DNA of 41,855 nt from the NCBI GenBank assembly GCA_015061245.1, contig SUWY01000019.1, positions 1 through 41,855 on the forward strand, given 5' to 3'. This DNA is from Bacteroidales bacterium (GTDB taxonomy: Bacteria; Bacteroidota; Bacteroidia; Bacteroidales; Marinifilaceae). The translations under genes were made by a program, and so were the position numbers. Shown in pieces: positions 6,880 through 15,316 of this stretch (positions are counted from its first letter, which is position 1; each line of letters opens with the position of its first letter). The notes under the pieces were generated by a model. It was given only the letters and a program-made list of their open reading frames with translations, did not search any database and had not been told where the DNA came from.

Positions 6880-8379
6880 ATGCGAAATATATTTTTTAAA
6901 ATTTTACTTGTGAGCCTCTTTATCGGGGGCATTGTAACTGCCAATGGTCAAAATTCTCCAAAGCATGAATTCCGTGGAGCATGGATTCAAACAATGTTTC
7001 AAGGCGACTACATGAATCTGAGTGTTGAGGAGTTGAAGACAGATTTGATAAAGAAACTTGATGATTTGAAGTCAATGGGAATCAATGCATTGGTCTTTCA
7101 GGTGCGCCCGGAGTCCGATGCTTGGTATAACTCTCCATACGAACCGTGGAGTCGCTTCTTGAGTGGCAAGCAGGGTAAGGCTCCGGCAGATAATTTCGAT
7201 CCCATGTCATTTTTGATTGCGGAGTGCCATAAGCGTTGCATGGAGTTTCACGCGTGGCTGAATCCATACCGTGCAGCTTCGGGCGGAGGGGTTCATCTTG
7301 CGCCCTCGCACATATATCATAAACATCCCGAATGGTTCTTCAAGTTTAACAACTACATATACTTTAATCCGGGTGTAGATGAGTCTATTAATTTTATCTG
7401 TACGGTTGTTAAGGATATTGTTACCCGTTACGATGTTGACGCAATTCACATGGATGATTACTTCTATCCATATCCATCGCCGGGTTTGCAGATTCCCGAT
7501 CAGGAGACATTTAAAAATAATGGGCGAGGTTTCACGGATATAGAGGATTGGCGTAGGGATAATGTTAATCGCCTTATTCAAGCATTAAGCGCTACTATCA
7601 AAGAGAGTAAGCCATGGGTGCGTTTCGGTATCAGCCCGTTCGGAATTTACAGGAATAACACTTCGCATCCCGATGGAAGTGCAACAAATGGAACCGAGAA
7701 TTACGATGACCTCTATGCAGATATTATGCTGTGGGTAAACAATGGTTGGGTTGATTACAATATTCCTCAAATCTATTGGGAGATGGGACATGCTCAGGCT
7801 GATTATGTAACTCTTGCCAAGTGGTGGGCTGCTCATAAGGGCAAGGCTGAGTTGTATTATGGTCAAGATGTTGCCCGTACAATGAAGGTTGATCAATTGA
7901 CGGCAAAGATGCGTTCCGTTCGCGAATTGAAGGGTGTTGGAGGTTATTGTTTCTGGCCGGCAAATGAGTTGTTCTGGAACAATAAAGGAGTTGCCGATTC
8001 ATTAAAAACAAGCTACTTTAAATACCCGGCATTAATTCCGCCATATACCAGGTTGTCAACCCACAAGCCTCATCAGGTTTCCGAGATTACAATGTCGCCT
8101 GGTAATAATGGAAAATTGAGTCTTACATGGGGAGCTGTGGTGGAAGATAATGTTTCTGAGGGGGCACACTACTTTGTGGTCTATGCATTCCCTCATAAGA
8201 GTAAGATAAATTTGTCAAATAGTAAGAATATTATTGCGATTACGCCATATACTTTTGCTGAAATTGACCTTCCTGCAAAAAAAATGACCTATGTGGTAAC
8301 AGCGGTAAATCGCTATCACATAGAGTCTAAGGGTAGAGTGTTGAAGGTCGATAAGAAAAATTTAAAACGATTGCGTTGA
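6880..8379 (+). CDS. Secreted GHL10 (DUF187) family hydrolase with C-terminal FN3-like domain
   Basis: A 499-residue protein with a signal peptide (about 1-23). The glycosyl-hydrolase-like TIM barrel spans about residues 28-380 and shows family motifs in order: FRGAWIQT, FQVRPESDAWY, FHAWLNPYRAA, DAIHMDDYFYPYP, RFGISPFGIYRN and ELYYGQDVAR. The two aspartates of HMDDY are likely catalytic by position. The last 100 residues (from about 395) look like a fibronectin III module. YngK-type relatives are thought to act on cell-wall or surface glycans, but the substrate is not settled. It is monocistronic, flanked by its own -7 box and the folB promoter. Confidence 0.88.
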   Translation: MRNIFFKILLVSLFIGGIVTANGQNSPKHEFRGAWIQTMFQGDYMNLSVEELKTDLIKKLDDLKSMGINALVFQVRPESDAWYNSPYEPWSRFLSGKQGKAPADNFDPMSFLIAECHKRCMEFHAWLNPYRAASGGGVHLAPSHIYHKHPEWFFKFNNYIYFNPGVDESINFICTVVKDIVTRYDVDAIHMDDYFYPYPSPGLQIPDQETFKNNGRGFTDIEDWRRDNVNRLIQALSATIKESKPWVRFGISPFGIYRNNTSHPDGSATNGTENYDDLYADIMLWVNNGWVDYNIPQIYWEMGHAQADYVTLAKWWAAHKGKAELYYGQDVARTMKVDQLTAKMRSVRELKGVGGYCFWPANELFWNNKGVADSLKTSYFKYPALIPPYTRLSTHKPHQVSEITMSPGNNGKLSLTWGAVVEDNVSEGAHYFVVYAFPHKSKINLSNSKNIIAITPYTFAEIDLPAKKMTYVVTAVNRYHIESKGRVLKVDKKNLKRLR

Positions 8380-8406
8380 TAAATAGAAATATTGTTTATA
8401 ACTTTG
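8376..8406 (+). promoter_or_regulatory. Promoter upstream of folB
   Basis: TTG at 8376-8378, a 20-bp spacer and TAACTTTG at 8399-8406 fit the Bacteroidota sigma consensus. The -33 box overlaps the end of the preceding gene. The predicted start near 8413 leaves a leader of about 100 nt before folB. Confidence 0.75.
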
Positions 8407-8474
8407 CCCATGTCATAACCAGAGATCGTTTTTCATAAGTTTGTATGATTTAGGTTAGTAGTTAGTAAATGTGC

Positions 8475-8496
8475 GAGGGCTCGGGGACGAGCCCTC
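8475..8496 (+). promoter_or_regulatory. Perfect 9-bp hairpin in the folB leader
   Basis: GAGGGCTCG and CGAGCCCTC (8475-8483, 8488-8496) pair perfectly around a GGGA loop, 20 bp before the folB start. Only AAAGTTTTG follows, so it is a poor intrinsic terminator. It could be an attenuator, the 3' end of a short leader RNA, or a stabilising element. Confidence 0.6.
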
Positions 8497-8516
8497 AAAG
8501 TTTTGAATGAGTTTTT

Positions 8517-8870
8517 ATGGATGCAATAATAAATTTGGAGAATCTGGAGTTTCATGCCTATCACGGATGTTATGAAGTTGAACATGTGGTGGGTAATGAT
8601 TTTCGAGTAGATGTTGAGTTGCGTTACTGTGCCGATAAGGCAATTGAGTCGGATAATGTTGCAAATGCACTAAATTACCAATTGGCATATCAAGTGGTTG
8701 CAAAGGTAATGATGCGCGATGTAGCATTGCTTGAAAAAGTTTGTGCCTCAATGATTGATGAGCTCTACTCCAATTTTCCTGAGTTGAAGTATGCAAAGGT
8801 AAAAATTGCCAAGTTAAACCCTCCTCTTGGGGGTAAAATAGGTGCAACTGCAGTTACAATGGAAAAATAA
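8517..8870 (+). CDS. folB: Dihydroneopterin aldolase
   Basis: A 117-residue enzyme of tetrahydrofolate synthesis, converting 7,8-dihydroneopterin to 6-hydroxymethyl-dihydropterin and glycolaldehyde in the cytoplasm. The N-terminal LENLEFHAYHGCYEVEH matches the pterin-binding region, with Glu20 and Glu22 nearby. The catalytic lysine is Lys99 in KIAKLNPPLGG. The length is standard. The ATG at 8517 is the only sensible start. It has its own promoter and a hairpin-bearing leader. The tRNA-Cys promoter begins just 11 bp after its stop. Confidence 0.95.
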   Translation: MDAIINLENLEFHAYHGCYEVEHVVGNDFRVDVELRYCADKAIESDNVANALNYQLAYQVVAKVMMRDVALLEKVCASMIDELYSNFPELKYAKVKIAKLNPPLGGKIGATAVTMEK

Positions 8871-8881
8871 TTGCAGAATTG

Positions 8882-8912
8882 TTTGGATGTAAACTATTTT
8901 GTTGTAACTTTG
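8882..8912 (+). promoter_or_regulatory. Promoter of tRNA-Cys
   Basis: TTTG at 8882-8885, a 19-bp spacer and TAACTTTG at 8905-8912 match the Bacteroidota consensus closely. The mature tRNA begins 20 bp after the -7 box. Confidence 0.85.
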
Positions 8913-8931
8913 CACCCGCAAACCATAAGAT

Positions 8932-9002
8932 GGTCGGTTAGCCAAGCGGTTAGGCACCGGTCTGCAAAACCGTCTAGAGCGGTTCGACTCCGCTACCGAC
9001 CT
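8932..9002 (+). tRNA. tRNA-Cys (GCA)
   Basis: A full cloverleaf is visible. The acceptor GGTCGGT pairs with ACCGACC, the D-arm is GCC/GGC, the anticodon loop CTGCAAA gives anticodon GCA, and the T-arm is AGCGG/CCGCT with loop TTCGACT. The top pair of the anticodon stem is a C-U mismatch. CCA is not encoded. An intrinsic terminator follows 4 bp later. Confidence 0.96.
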
Positions 9003-9005
9003 CAG

Positions 9006-9036
9006 AACGCATCGGATTTTCCGGTGCGTTTTTTTT
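9006..9036 (+). terminator. Intrinsic terminator of tRNA-Cys
   Basis: AACGCATCGGA pairs with TCCGGTGCGTT (one G-U pair) around TTT, and the second arm runs into a T-tract reaching 9036. It lies between the tRNA and the rnhA promoter. Confidence 0.92.
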
Positions 9037-9069
9037 GTTTTTTAACTCTCTTATTCCCTTACTTTTTTG

Positions 9070-9077
9070 TATCTTTG
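9070..9077 (+). promoter_or_regulatory. -7 box of rnhA
   Basis: TATCTTTG lies only 6 bp before the rnhA start codon, so the message would be leaderless or nearly so. No clear -33 TTG is visible because the tRNA terminator occupies that position. Confidence 0.55.
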
Positions 9078-9083
9078 TCCTAT

Positions 9084-9575
9084 ATGAGAGAGATAACAAT
9101 CTATACTGACGGAGCGGCAAGCGGTAACCCCGGACCAGGGGGGTACGGGGTTGTGCTTATGAGTGGCCCGCACAGGAAGGAACTCTCTGGTGCATATAGA
9201 CTTACAACCAATAATAGGATGGAGCTGTTGGCTGTGATTATGGGCCTTGAGGCGTTGAAACATGATGGTAATAAAGTAACAATTTACTCTGACTCCAAGT
9301 ATGTTGTTGATGCCGTACAAAAAGGTTGGTTGGCTTCGTGGGTAAAGATTGGCTTTAAAAACAAGAAAAATCCCGATTTGTGGCGACGTTATATAGCTGT
9401 CAGTTCAAAACACCATGTAAGTTTTGTATGGGTAAAGGGGCATGCAAGTGTTCCCGAGAATGAGCGTTGCGATCAATTGGCGGTTACTGCATACAAGAGT
9501 GGTGTATTTGATATTGATTCCGGTTATGAAGAGTTAGAGAAGAGGATAGGGCAAGAGGGAGCGCTTTTTGAGTAG
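9084..9575 (+). CDS. rnhA: Ribonuclease HI
   Basis: A 163-residue type 1 RNase H that cleaves RNA in RNA-DNA hybrids. The DEDD metal site is complete: Asp9 in YTDGAASGNPGPGG, Glu47 in NNRMELLA, Asp70 in YSDSKYVV and Asp130 in NERCDQLA; the flexible-loop His120 is in WVKGHAS. The frame is open back to 8871, but that extension would translate the tRNA-Cys gene and its terminator, so the ATG at 9084 is chosen. It also agrees with the -7 box immediately upstream and with the usual family length. The C-terminal 25 residues are acidic and specific to this lineage. Confidence 0.95.
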   Translation: MREITIYTDGAASGNPGPGGYGVVLMSGPHRKELSGAYRLTTNNRMELLAVIMGLEALKHDGNKVTIYSDSKYVVDAVQKGWLASWVKIGFKNKKNPDLWRRYIAVSSKHHVSFVWVKGHASVPENERCDQLAVTAYKSGVFDIDSGYEELEKRIGQEGALFE

Positions 9576-9613
9576 TTTGCGAACTTAATTGAGATAAGAT
9601 TAAATATATAGTT

Positions 9614-10126
9614 ATGGCAGAGTTTGTAAAGAGAAAAATTGCTTTGGTGGCACACGATGCTATGAAGAAGCAGCTTACTGAGTGGGCATTGTTTAATGCT
9701 GATAAACTTATGGGTCATAAATTTTATGCGACCGGAACAACCGGAACAATCATAAAGAGAGCTCTTGAGCAGCAGCATCCCGATGTAGAGTGGGATTTCA
9801 CTATTTTGAATTCCGGTCCTCTTGGCGGTGATCAGCAGATTGGTTCTCGTATGGTTGATGGCGAGATTGATTATCTCTTTTTCTTTACCGATCCAATGTC
9901 TATGCAGCCCCATGATACAGATATCAAGGCTTTAACTCGTTTGGCAAGCGTGCAGAATATAATTTTCTGTTGTAATAGAGCTACTGCAGATCATATTATC
10001 TCAAGTCCTCTATTCCAAGATAATTCATATAAGCATAAGCCTCTCGATTTTACAGCTTATTCTAAGCGTTTTGAGGGACGCGATATTGCGGCAGAGGCTG
10101 TTAATGAGGAGAAGAGTGTAAGGTGA
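9614..10126 (+). CDS. mgsA: Methylglyoxal synthase
   Basis: A 170-residue enzyme converting dihydroxyacetone phosphate to methylglyoxal and phosphate, a bypass used when phosphorylated sugars build up. The signatures are intact: LVAHDAMK, phosphate loop TGTTG at 40-44, SGPLGGDQQIG at 67-77 with catalytic Asp73, and FTDPMSMQPHDTD with Asp93 and His100. It exceeds the E. coli enzyme by about 18 residues through a C-terminal extension. It starts a run of co-directional genes that includes malQ and a GH13 enzyme, so it may relieve phosphate stress during glucan use; that link is inferred from context. Confidence 0.95.
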   Translation: MAEFVKRKIALVAHDAMKKQLTEWALFNADKLMGHKFYATGTTGTIIKRALEQQHPDVEWDFTILNSGPLGGDQQIGSRMVDGEIDYLFFFTDPMSMQPHDTDIKALTRLASVQNIIFCCNRATADHIISSPLFQDNSYKHKPLDFTAYSKRFEGRDIAAEAVNEEKSVR

Positions 10127-10172
10127 AACCTCGCCCAAAATAACAGGTTGTCAAATTTAATTAAACAGAGCC

Positions 10173-12476
10173 ATGGGAAAGAGAGCTAAAAAACAACAGA
10201 ATAATGTCCCTATAGGGAAGAAGGAGTTGAAACGAGCTATCAGTTCGGTTATCAAGGCAACTCCGGGAATTAGCTTTAACTATAAAGAGATGGCTAATGT
10301 GTTGGGATTACCCGGCATTGAGAATCATAAAGCTGTCTTTAAAACTCTTGAGGAGATGCATTCCGATGGGGATTTGGAGATGGTTTCAATGGGGCGTTTC
10401 CGTTCGCCAAATAGGGGCCGATATATAACCGGCACAGTAGATTTGACTGCCAAAGGTTCTGCATATATTATCAGCGATGATATTGAGAAGGATGTCTATG
10501 TCTCGTTTGCCAACTTGAAACATGCTCTACAGGGTGATGTGGTGAAGGTTATGGTTTATGCGCATAGGAATGCAGACAGACCTGAGGGTGAAGTGGTTGA
10601 GATAATAGAGCGTAAGCGTGCAACAATGGTGGGTGTTATTGATATTTCAGGCAATTATGCCTTTTTGGAGCCCACAGGCAAGCAGTTGCCATACGATATT
10701 TTTGTTCCGATAGAGGAGCTGAACGGAGCCAAAGATGGCGATAAGGTGGTTGTTGAGATAACCTCATGGCCTGAGCGCCATAAGAATCCTATCGGTAAGG
10801 TTATTACGGTTTTGGGTAAGCCAGGAGATAACGATACCGAAATGCACGCCATTATGGCTGAGTTTGAGTTGCCGATAGAGTTTCCCGAGAGTGTCTTAAA
10901 GGCTGCCGAGAAGATTCCGTTTGAGATTCCTGCATCCGAGATTGCAAAACGCAGAGATATGCGCAAGGTGTTGACCTTTACCATTGACCCTGCCGATGCC
11001 AAAGATTTCGACGATGCTCTATCATTTAGATATTTGGATAACGGAACATACGAGGTGGGAGTTCATATTGCCGACGTAAGCCACTATGTTCAGCCCAATA
11101 CTGTAATCGATAAGGAGGCATACGCGCGTGCAACCTCTGTCTATCTGGTTGACAGAACCATCCCAATGTTGCCTGAGAAACTTTGTAATGGAGTTTGCTC
11201 ATTGCGTCCGAATGAGGAGAAACTGACCTTCTCGGCGATATTTGTTATGGATAAGGAGGCGAATATCCTTGATAGCTGGTATGGAAGAGCGGTAATCAAT
11301 TCCGATTATAGATTTGCATACGAAGAGGCGCAAGCGATAATCGAGGGCGCAGAGCATGAAATCAAGAGTGAGATATTGATATTGAATGACCTCGCTCAAA
11401 AGATGCGTGCTGCAAGATTTCAAAGCGGAGCATTGGATTTTGATCGAGAAGAGGTTAAATTCAATTTGGATGAGCAGGGTAAGCCTATAGGTGTATTCTT
11501 TAAGCGTTCGAAAGAGGCTAATAAACTTATCGAGGAGTTCATGTTGCTTGCAAACCGCAGTGTAGCTGCCTTTGTTGGTAATAAGCCTAAGGCAAAGACA
11601 TTTGTCTATCGTGTGCACGAGAAACCGCTTGATGATAAGTTGCGAGAGTTGAACGATTTTATTGCCAAGTTTGGTTACGAGATTAAGATGGGTAATCCAA
11701 GAGCAATGACAACATCGTTCAATTCGCTGATGCAGAGCATTAAGGATAAGCCGGAGGAGAATCTTATAGAGACTCTTGCCGTGCGTTCAATGGCAAAGGC
11801 TATCTATACAACCGAGAATATTGGTCACTTCGGATTGGCTTTTGATTTCTATACCCACTTTACATCGCCAATACGAAGGTATCCCGATGTAATGGTACAT
11901 AGATTGTTGGATAGATATTTGGAAAATGGCCGTTCTGCTTCAAAAGAGAAGTACGAGGAGTATTGTAAACACTCTTCCGATATGGAGCAGTTGGCTGCAA
12001 ATGCCGAGCGTGCTTCAATCAAGTATAAGCAAGTTGAGTATATGTCCGATAAAATTGGCCAGAGTTTTGCCGGCACAATATCGGGAGTTACCCAGTGGGG
12101 TTTCTTTGTTGAGTTGAATGATAGCAAATGTGAGGGTTTGGTATCGATAGCGGGACTTGACGATGATTACTACGAGTTTGACGAACCTAACTATAGAATT
12201 GTGGGACGTCATCATCATAAAACATATCAACTTGGCGATGTTGTGACTGTTAGAGTTGCAAAGGCAAATCTCTTCTCTCGACAGCTTGATTTTGAGTTGG
12301 CGGGCGATGGTAATACCTTTACAGGTCAGGCAAAAGAGGAGACACGAGTAGCAATTATTGGAGGTCGTTCTACAAGAATTACCGGCAAAAAGGAGAAGAC
12401 AAAGAAAGGTTCTTCAAAGAAGAGTTCTTCAAAAAAGATCTCGTCTAAAAAGAGCAAAAAAGGGAAGCGTAAATAG
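10173..12476 (+). CDS. rnr: Ribonuclease R
   Basis: A 767-residue processive 3'-5' exoribonuclease of the RNB family. The order is an N-terminal winged-helix-like segment (about 1-70), cold-shock OB domains (about 75-215), the RNB catalytic core with TIDPADAKDFDDALSF and its metal-binding aspartates, an S1 domain (GTISGVTQWGFFVELND), and a Lys/Ser-rich tail typical of RNase R. It degrades structured RNA and helps rRNA and tmRNA quality control. It lies 46 bp after mgsA and 32 bp before the CstA fusion. Confidence 0.96.
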   Translation: MGKRAKKQQNNVPIGKKELKRAISSVIKATPGISFNYKEMANVLGLPGIENHKAVFKTLEEMHSDGDLEMVSMGRFRSPNRGRYITGTVDLTAKGSAYIISDDIEKDVYVSFANLKHALQGDVVKVMVYAHRNADRPEGEVVEIIERKRATMVGVIDISGNYAFLEPTGKQLPYDIFVPIEELNGAKDGDKVVVEITSWPERHKNPIGKVITVLGKPGDNDTEMHAIMAEFELPIEFPESVLKAAEKIPFEIPASEIAKRRDMRKVLTFTIDPADAKDFDDALSFRYLDNGTYEVGVHIADVSHYVQPNTVIDKEAYARATSVYLVDRTIPMLPEKLCNGVCSLRPNEEKLTFSAIFVMDKEANILDSWYGRAVINSDYRFAYEEAQAIIEGAEHEIKSEILILNDLAQKMRAARFQSGALDFDREEVKFNLDEQGKPIGVFFKRSKEANKLIEEFMLLANRSVAAFVGNKPKAKTFVYRVHEKPLDDKLRELNDFIAKFGYEIKMGNPRAMTTSFNSLMQSIKDKPEENLIETLAVRSMAKAIYTTENIGHFGLAFDFYTHFTSPIRRYPDVMVHRLLDRYLENGRSASKEKYEEYCKHSSDMEQLAANAERASIKYKQVEYMSDKIGQSFAGTISGVTQWGFFVELNDSKCEGLVSIAGLDDDYYEFDEPNYRIVGRHHHKTYQLGDVVTVRVAKANLFSRQLDFELAGDGNTFTGQAKEETRVAIIGGRSTRITGKKEKTKKGSSKKSSSKKISSKKSKKGKRK

Positions 12477-12508
12477 AAAAAAGAATCTTAAATAATAGTT
12501 GACAAATT

Positions 12509-15286
12509 ATGTGGTCGTTTATTGGTGCGATAGTGCTTTTAATTGTGGGATATTTGGTTTACGGAAAATTTATGGAGAGATTTTTCGGAGCAGATCCCAA
12601 GAGAAAAACTCCTGTGCAGGAGTTGGCCGATGGAGTAGATTATATTGAGTTGCCTCCATGGAAGATATATGTAATTCAGTTCCTGAATATTGCAGGATTG
12701 GGCCCTATATTCGGCGCAATTCTTGGTGCGGCATACGGAATGATGGCGTATGTATGGATTGTTTTGGGGTGTATCTTTATGGGTGCAGTTCACGACTATA
12801 TGTCAGGAATGTTGTCTATGCGTTTGAAAGGAATGGGTCTTCCCGATATAGTAGGAAAGTATTTGGGCGTTCCTTTCCGTAGATTCTTGGTCTTCTTTAC
12901 TGCAATTCTTTTGATTGCGGTGGGAGTATCGTTTGTTAGCGGACCGGCAACACTAATGGCCAACTTGACAAAATGGAATGTAAATGTATGGTTGTATATT
13001 ATATTTGTTTACTATATTTTGGCAACAATGCTTCCAATAGATAAAATTATTGGAAAAGTCTATCCAATTCTTGGAGCTGCATTGATTTTTATGGCTCTTG
13101 CTGTGGGCGGTTCTTTGTTGGTTCAGGGCTTCTCCGGTGAATTGACTTTGACTGAGTTGTCATGGGAGACAATCAAAAACGGTCACGCAAATCCGGAGTC
13201 GAATATATTGTTCCCAATGCTCTTTGTGGTTATTTCATGCGGAGCAATTTCCGGTTTCCATGCAACTCAAAGCCCGTTGATGGCACGTTGCTTGTCAAAT
13301 GAGAAGTATGGTCGTCCAATTTTTTACGGAGCTATGATTACCGAGGGTATAATTGCTATCATTTGGGCAACAGCAGCTATTGCATATTGTGGAGGAATTG
13401 AGGAGTTGAATAGTTGCGGTAAAACACCTGCTGTATTGGTAAATGAGATATGTAACTCTTGGTTGGGTAAGGCCGGTGCTGCTATTGCCATTATAGGTGT
13501 TGTTGCGTGTCCGATTACATCGGGCGATACTGCTTTCCGCTCTTTGCGTTTGATTATTGCCGATGCGTTAAAAATGAAGCAGATATCTATTAAGAGCCGT
13601 TTGATGATATCTATTCCAATCTTCATATTGGCATATATTATGACTCAAATCGAATTTTCGGTTTTGTGGAATTATGTAGGTATCTCTAACCAGATGTTGG
13701 CTTGTATAACACTATGGACCTGCTCAATGTTCCTTGCTACCGAGAAGAAGAGCTATTGGTTTACTGCTATCCCTGCAACATTCTTGACATGCGTATGTAT
13801 AAGTTACTTCCTTGTGGCTCCGCATGCAAGTGGAGGTTTGGCTCTTGATTCTTCGTGGGGTAATATTATGGGAATGATTGGAGCCGCAGTTGCTTTGATT
13901 GCGTTTATGATTTACAAAAACTCAATATCTGTGGTTCATAAGCGAGGTAAGATTGTTGCAGCTATGATTTTGGGATGCGTAATTATCGGTTACTTGTTAT
14001 ATCCAAAGGGCGAGGCCTCAGAGGGTGGAGCTCCTATCGAGGAGATGGTGCTTACGGGCGAGGATTCGACTGCAACAGCACAAATGACCTACAAATATGG
14101 TATTCCAATTGATGACTACGATATTGTATATGGAACAGTAGAGCGTAACCAGACTCTCTCGACAATTCTTACCCATCATGGCTTGACAAATAATCAGGTC
14201 AATAAGGTGGTACAGGCAGCTAAAGGGGTTTTTAATGTACGTTCAATGCGAATAGGACAGGCATATGCCTGTCTTCGTTGTGTAGATACTACCCTTATTG
14301 AAACTAAAATGGAGTATTTTGTATACGAAGATAATGATGAGGGATATGTGATTTTTGATCTTCGCAACGATACGGCCTATAGTGCAACTCGAGGCTACTA
14401 TCCTGTTGAATGGCATACCAATATGGTGGCAGGCAGAGTGGAGAGTTCGTTGTGGAATGCAATGAAACGAACCGGTGCTGATCCTCAATTGGCTGTTGAT
14501 ATGGCACAGATTTTCGGTTGGAGTATAGATTTCTTTGGCCTACAAAAGGATGATGAGTTTAGAGTTGTGTATGATCAGAAATATGTTGAGGGAGATCCAC
14601 TAAACTCATTCTCTATACGTGCGGCTCGCTTTACAAGTAATGGAAAGACAGTTAATGCAATTCCATTTATGCAAGATGGCGAGATTCTCTATTTTGATGA
14701 GACAGGTAATAGTTTGGAGGGTGCTTTTTTGAAAGCTCCATTGGACTACTATAGAATTACATCACGATTTACCAACAGCCGTTTTCATCCGGTATTGAAG
14801 CGTTATCGAGCACATCATGGTGTTGATTATGCTGCACCTACAGGAACTCCTGTATATGCAATTGGAAGTGGTAAGGTTATAGAGAAGGGTTATCAAAAGA
14901 ATGGAGGCGGTAACTATGTAAAGATTCGTCACAATAGTACCTATACTACAGTCTATATGCACTTGTCTAAGTTTGCATCAGGCCTTCATGTAGGCCAGCA
15001 GGTTGCTCAGAAAGAGGTGATTGGTTATGTCGGTTCAACAGGATTGTCTACAGGACCTCACTTGGATTTCCGTGTATATGAGAATGGTAAACCTATAAAT
15101 CCTTTAACAATCAAGTCTCAGCCAAAGGCTCCTGTTAAACCTGAGTTCAGAGCCGATTTCGACGTTTTGCGCGATTCTGTTATGCGAATTCTTGATAATT
15201 TGGTTCCTGCCGGAGAGGAGGGAAACAATTCTCAAGCCGAGTTGGTACAACAGCCACAGGTGGTTAGAGAGACCGGAGTTGTTTAA
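12509..15286 (+). CDS. CstA-type transporter fused to an M23-type peptidase domain
   Basis: A 925-residue fusion. Residues 1 to about 480 form a short CstA protein with many TM helices and CstA motifs such as CGAISGFHATQSPLMARCL; CstA family members import peptides or pyruvate. A last TM helix (about 489-502) leads to an extracytoplasmic part with an OapA/LysM-like region (about 530-600) and an M23 (LytM) domain. The M23 domain has His769-x3-Asp773 in HHGVDYAAPTG, and GPHLDF with His851 and Asp853 where the usual motif is HxH. The frame is uninterrupted across the junction. It may couple wall cleavage to peptide uptake, which is inference. Confidence 0.85.
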   Translation: MWSFIGAIVLLIVGYLVYGKFMERFFGADPKRKTPVQELADGVDYIELPPWKIYVIQFLNIAGLGPIFGAILGAAYGMMAYVWIVLGCIFMGAVHDYMSGMLSMRLKGMGLPDIVGKYLGVPFRRFLVFFTAILLIAVGVSFVSGPATLMANLTKWNVNVWLYIIFVYYILATMLPIDKIIGKVYPILGAALIFMALAVGGSLLVQGFSGELTLTELSWETIKNGHANPESNILFPMLFVVISCGAISGFHATQSPLMARCLSNEKYGRPIFYGAMITEGIIAIIWATAAIAYCGGIEELNSCGKTPAVLVNEICNSWLGKAGAAIAIIGVVACPITSGDTAFRSLRLIIADALKMKQISIKSRLMISIPIFILAYIMTQIEFSVLWNYVGISNQMLACITLWTCSMFLATEKKSYWFTAIPATFLTCVCISYFLVAPHASGGLALDSSWGNIMGMIGAAVALIAFMIYKNSISVVHKRGKIVAAMILGCVIIGYLLYPKGEASEGGAPIEEMVLTGEDSTATAQMTYKYGIPIDDYDIVYGTVERNQTLSTILTHHGLTNNQVNKVVQAAKGVFNVRSMRIGQAYACLRCVDTTLIETKMEYFVYEDNDEGYVIFDLRNDTAYSATRGYYPVEWHTNMVAGRVESSLWNAMKRTGADPQLAVDMAQIFGWSIDFFGLQKDDEFRVVYDQKYVEGDPLNSFSIRAARFTSNGKTVNAIPFMQDGEILYFDETGNSLEGAFLKAPLDYYRITSRFTNSRFHPVLKRYRAHHGVDYAAPTGTPVYAIGSGKVIEKGYQKNGGGNYVKIRHNSTYTTVYMHLSKFASGLHVGQQVAQKEVIGYVGSTGLSTGPHLDFRVYENGKPINPLTIKSQPKAPVKPEFRADFDVLRDSVMRILDNLVPAGEEGNNSQAELVQQPQVVRETGVV

Positions 15287-15316
15287 TGGCGATTTATTCT
15301 AAGTTTTTCATAGCGT

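Noticed and set aside
8871-9083. A 71-residue N-terminal extension of RNase H
   Set aside because: It would translate through the tRNA-Cys gene and its terminator; the conserved protein starts at 9084.
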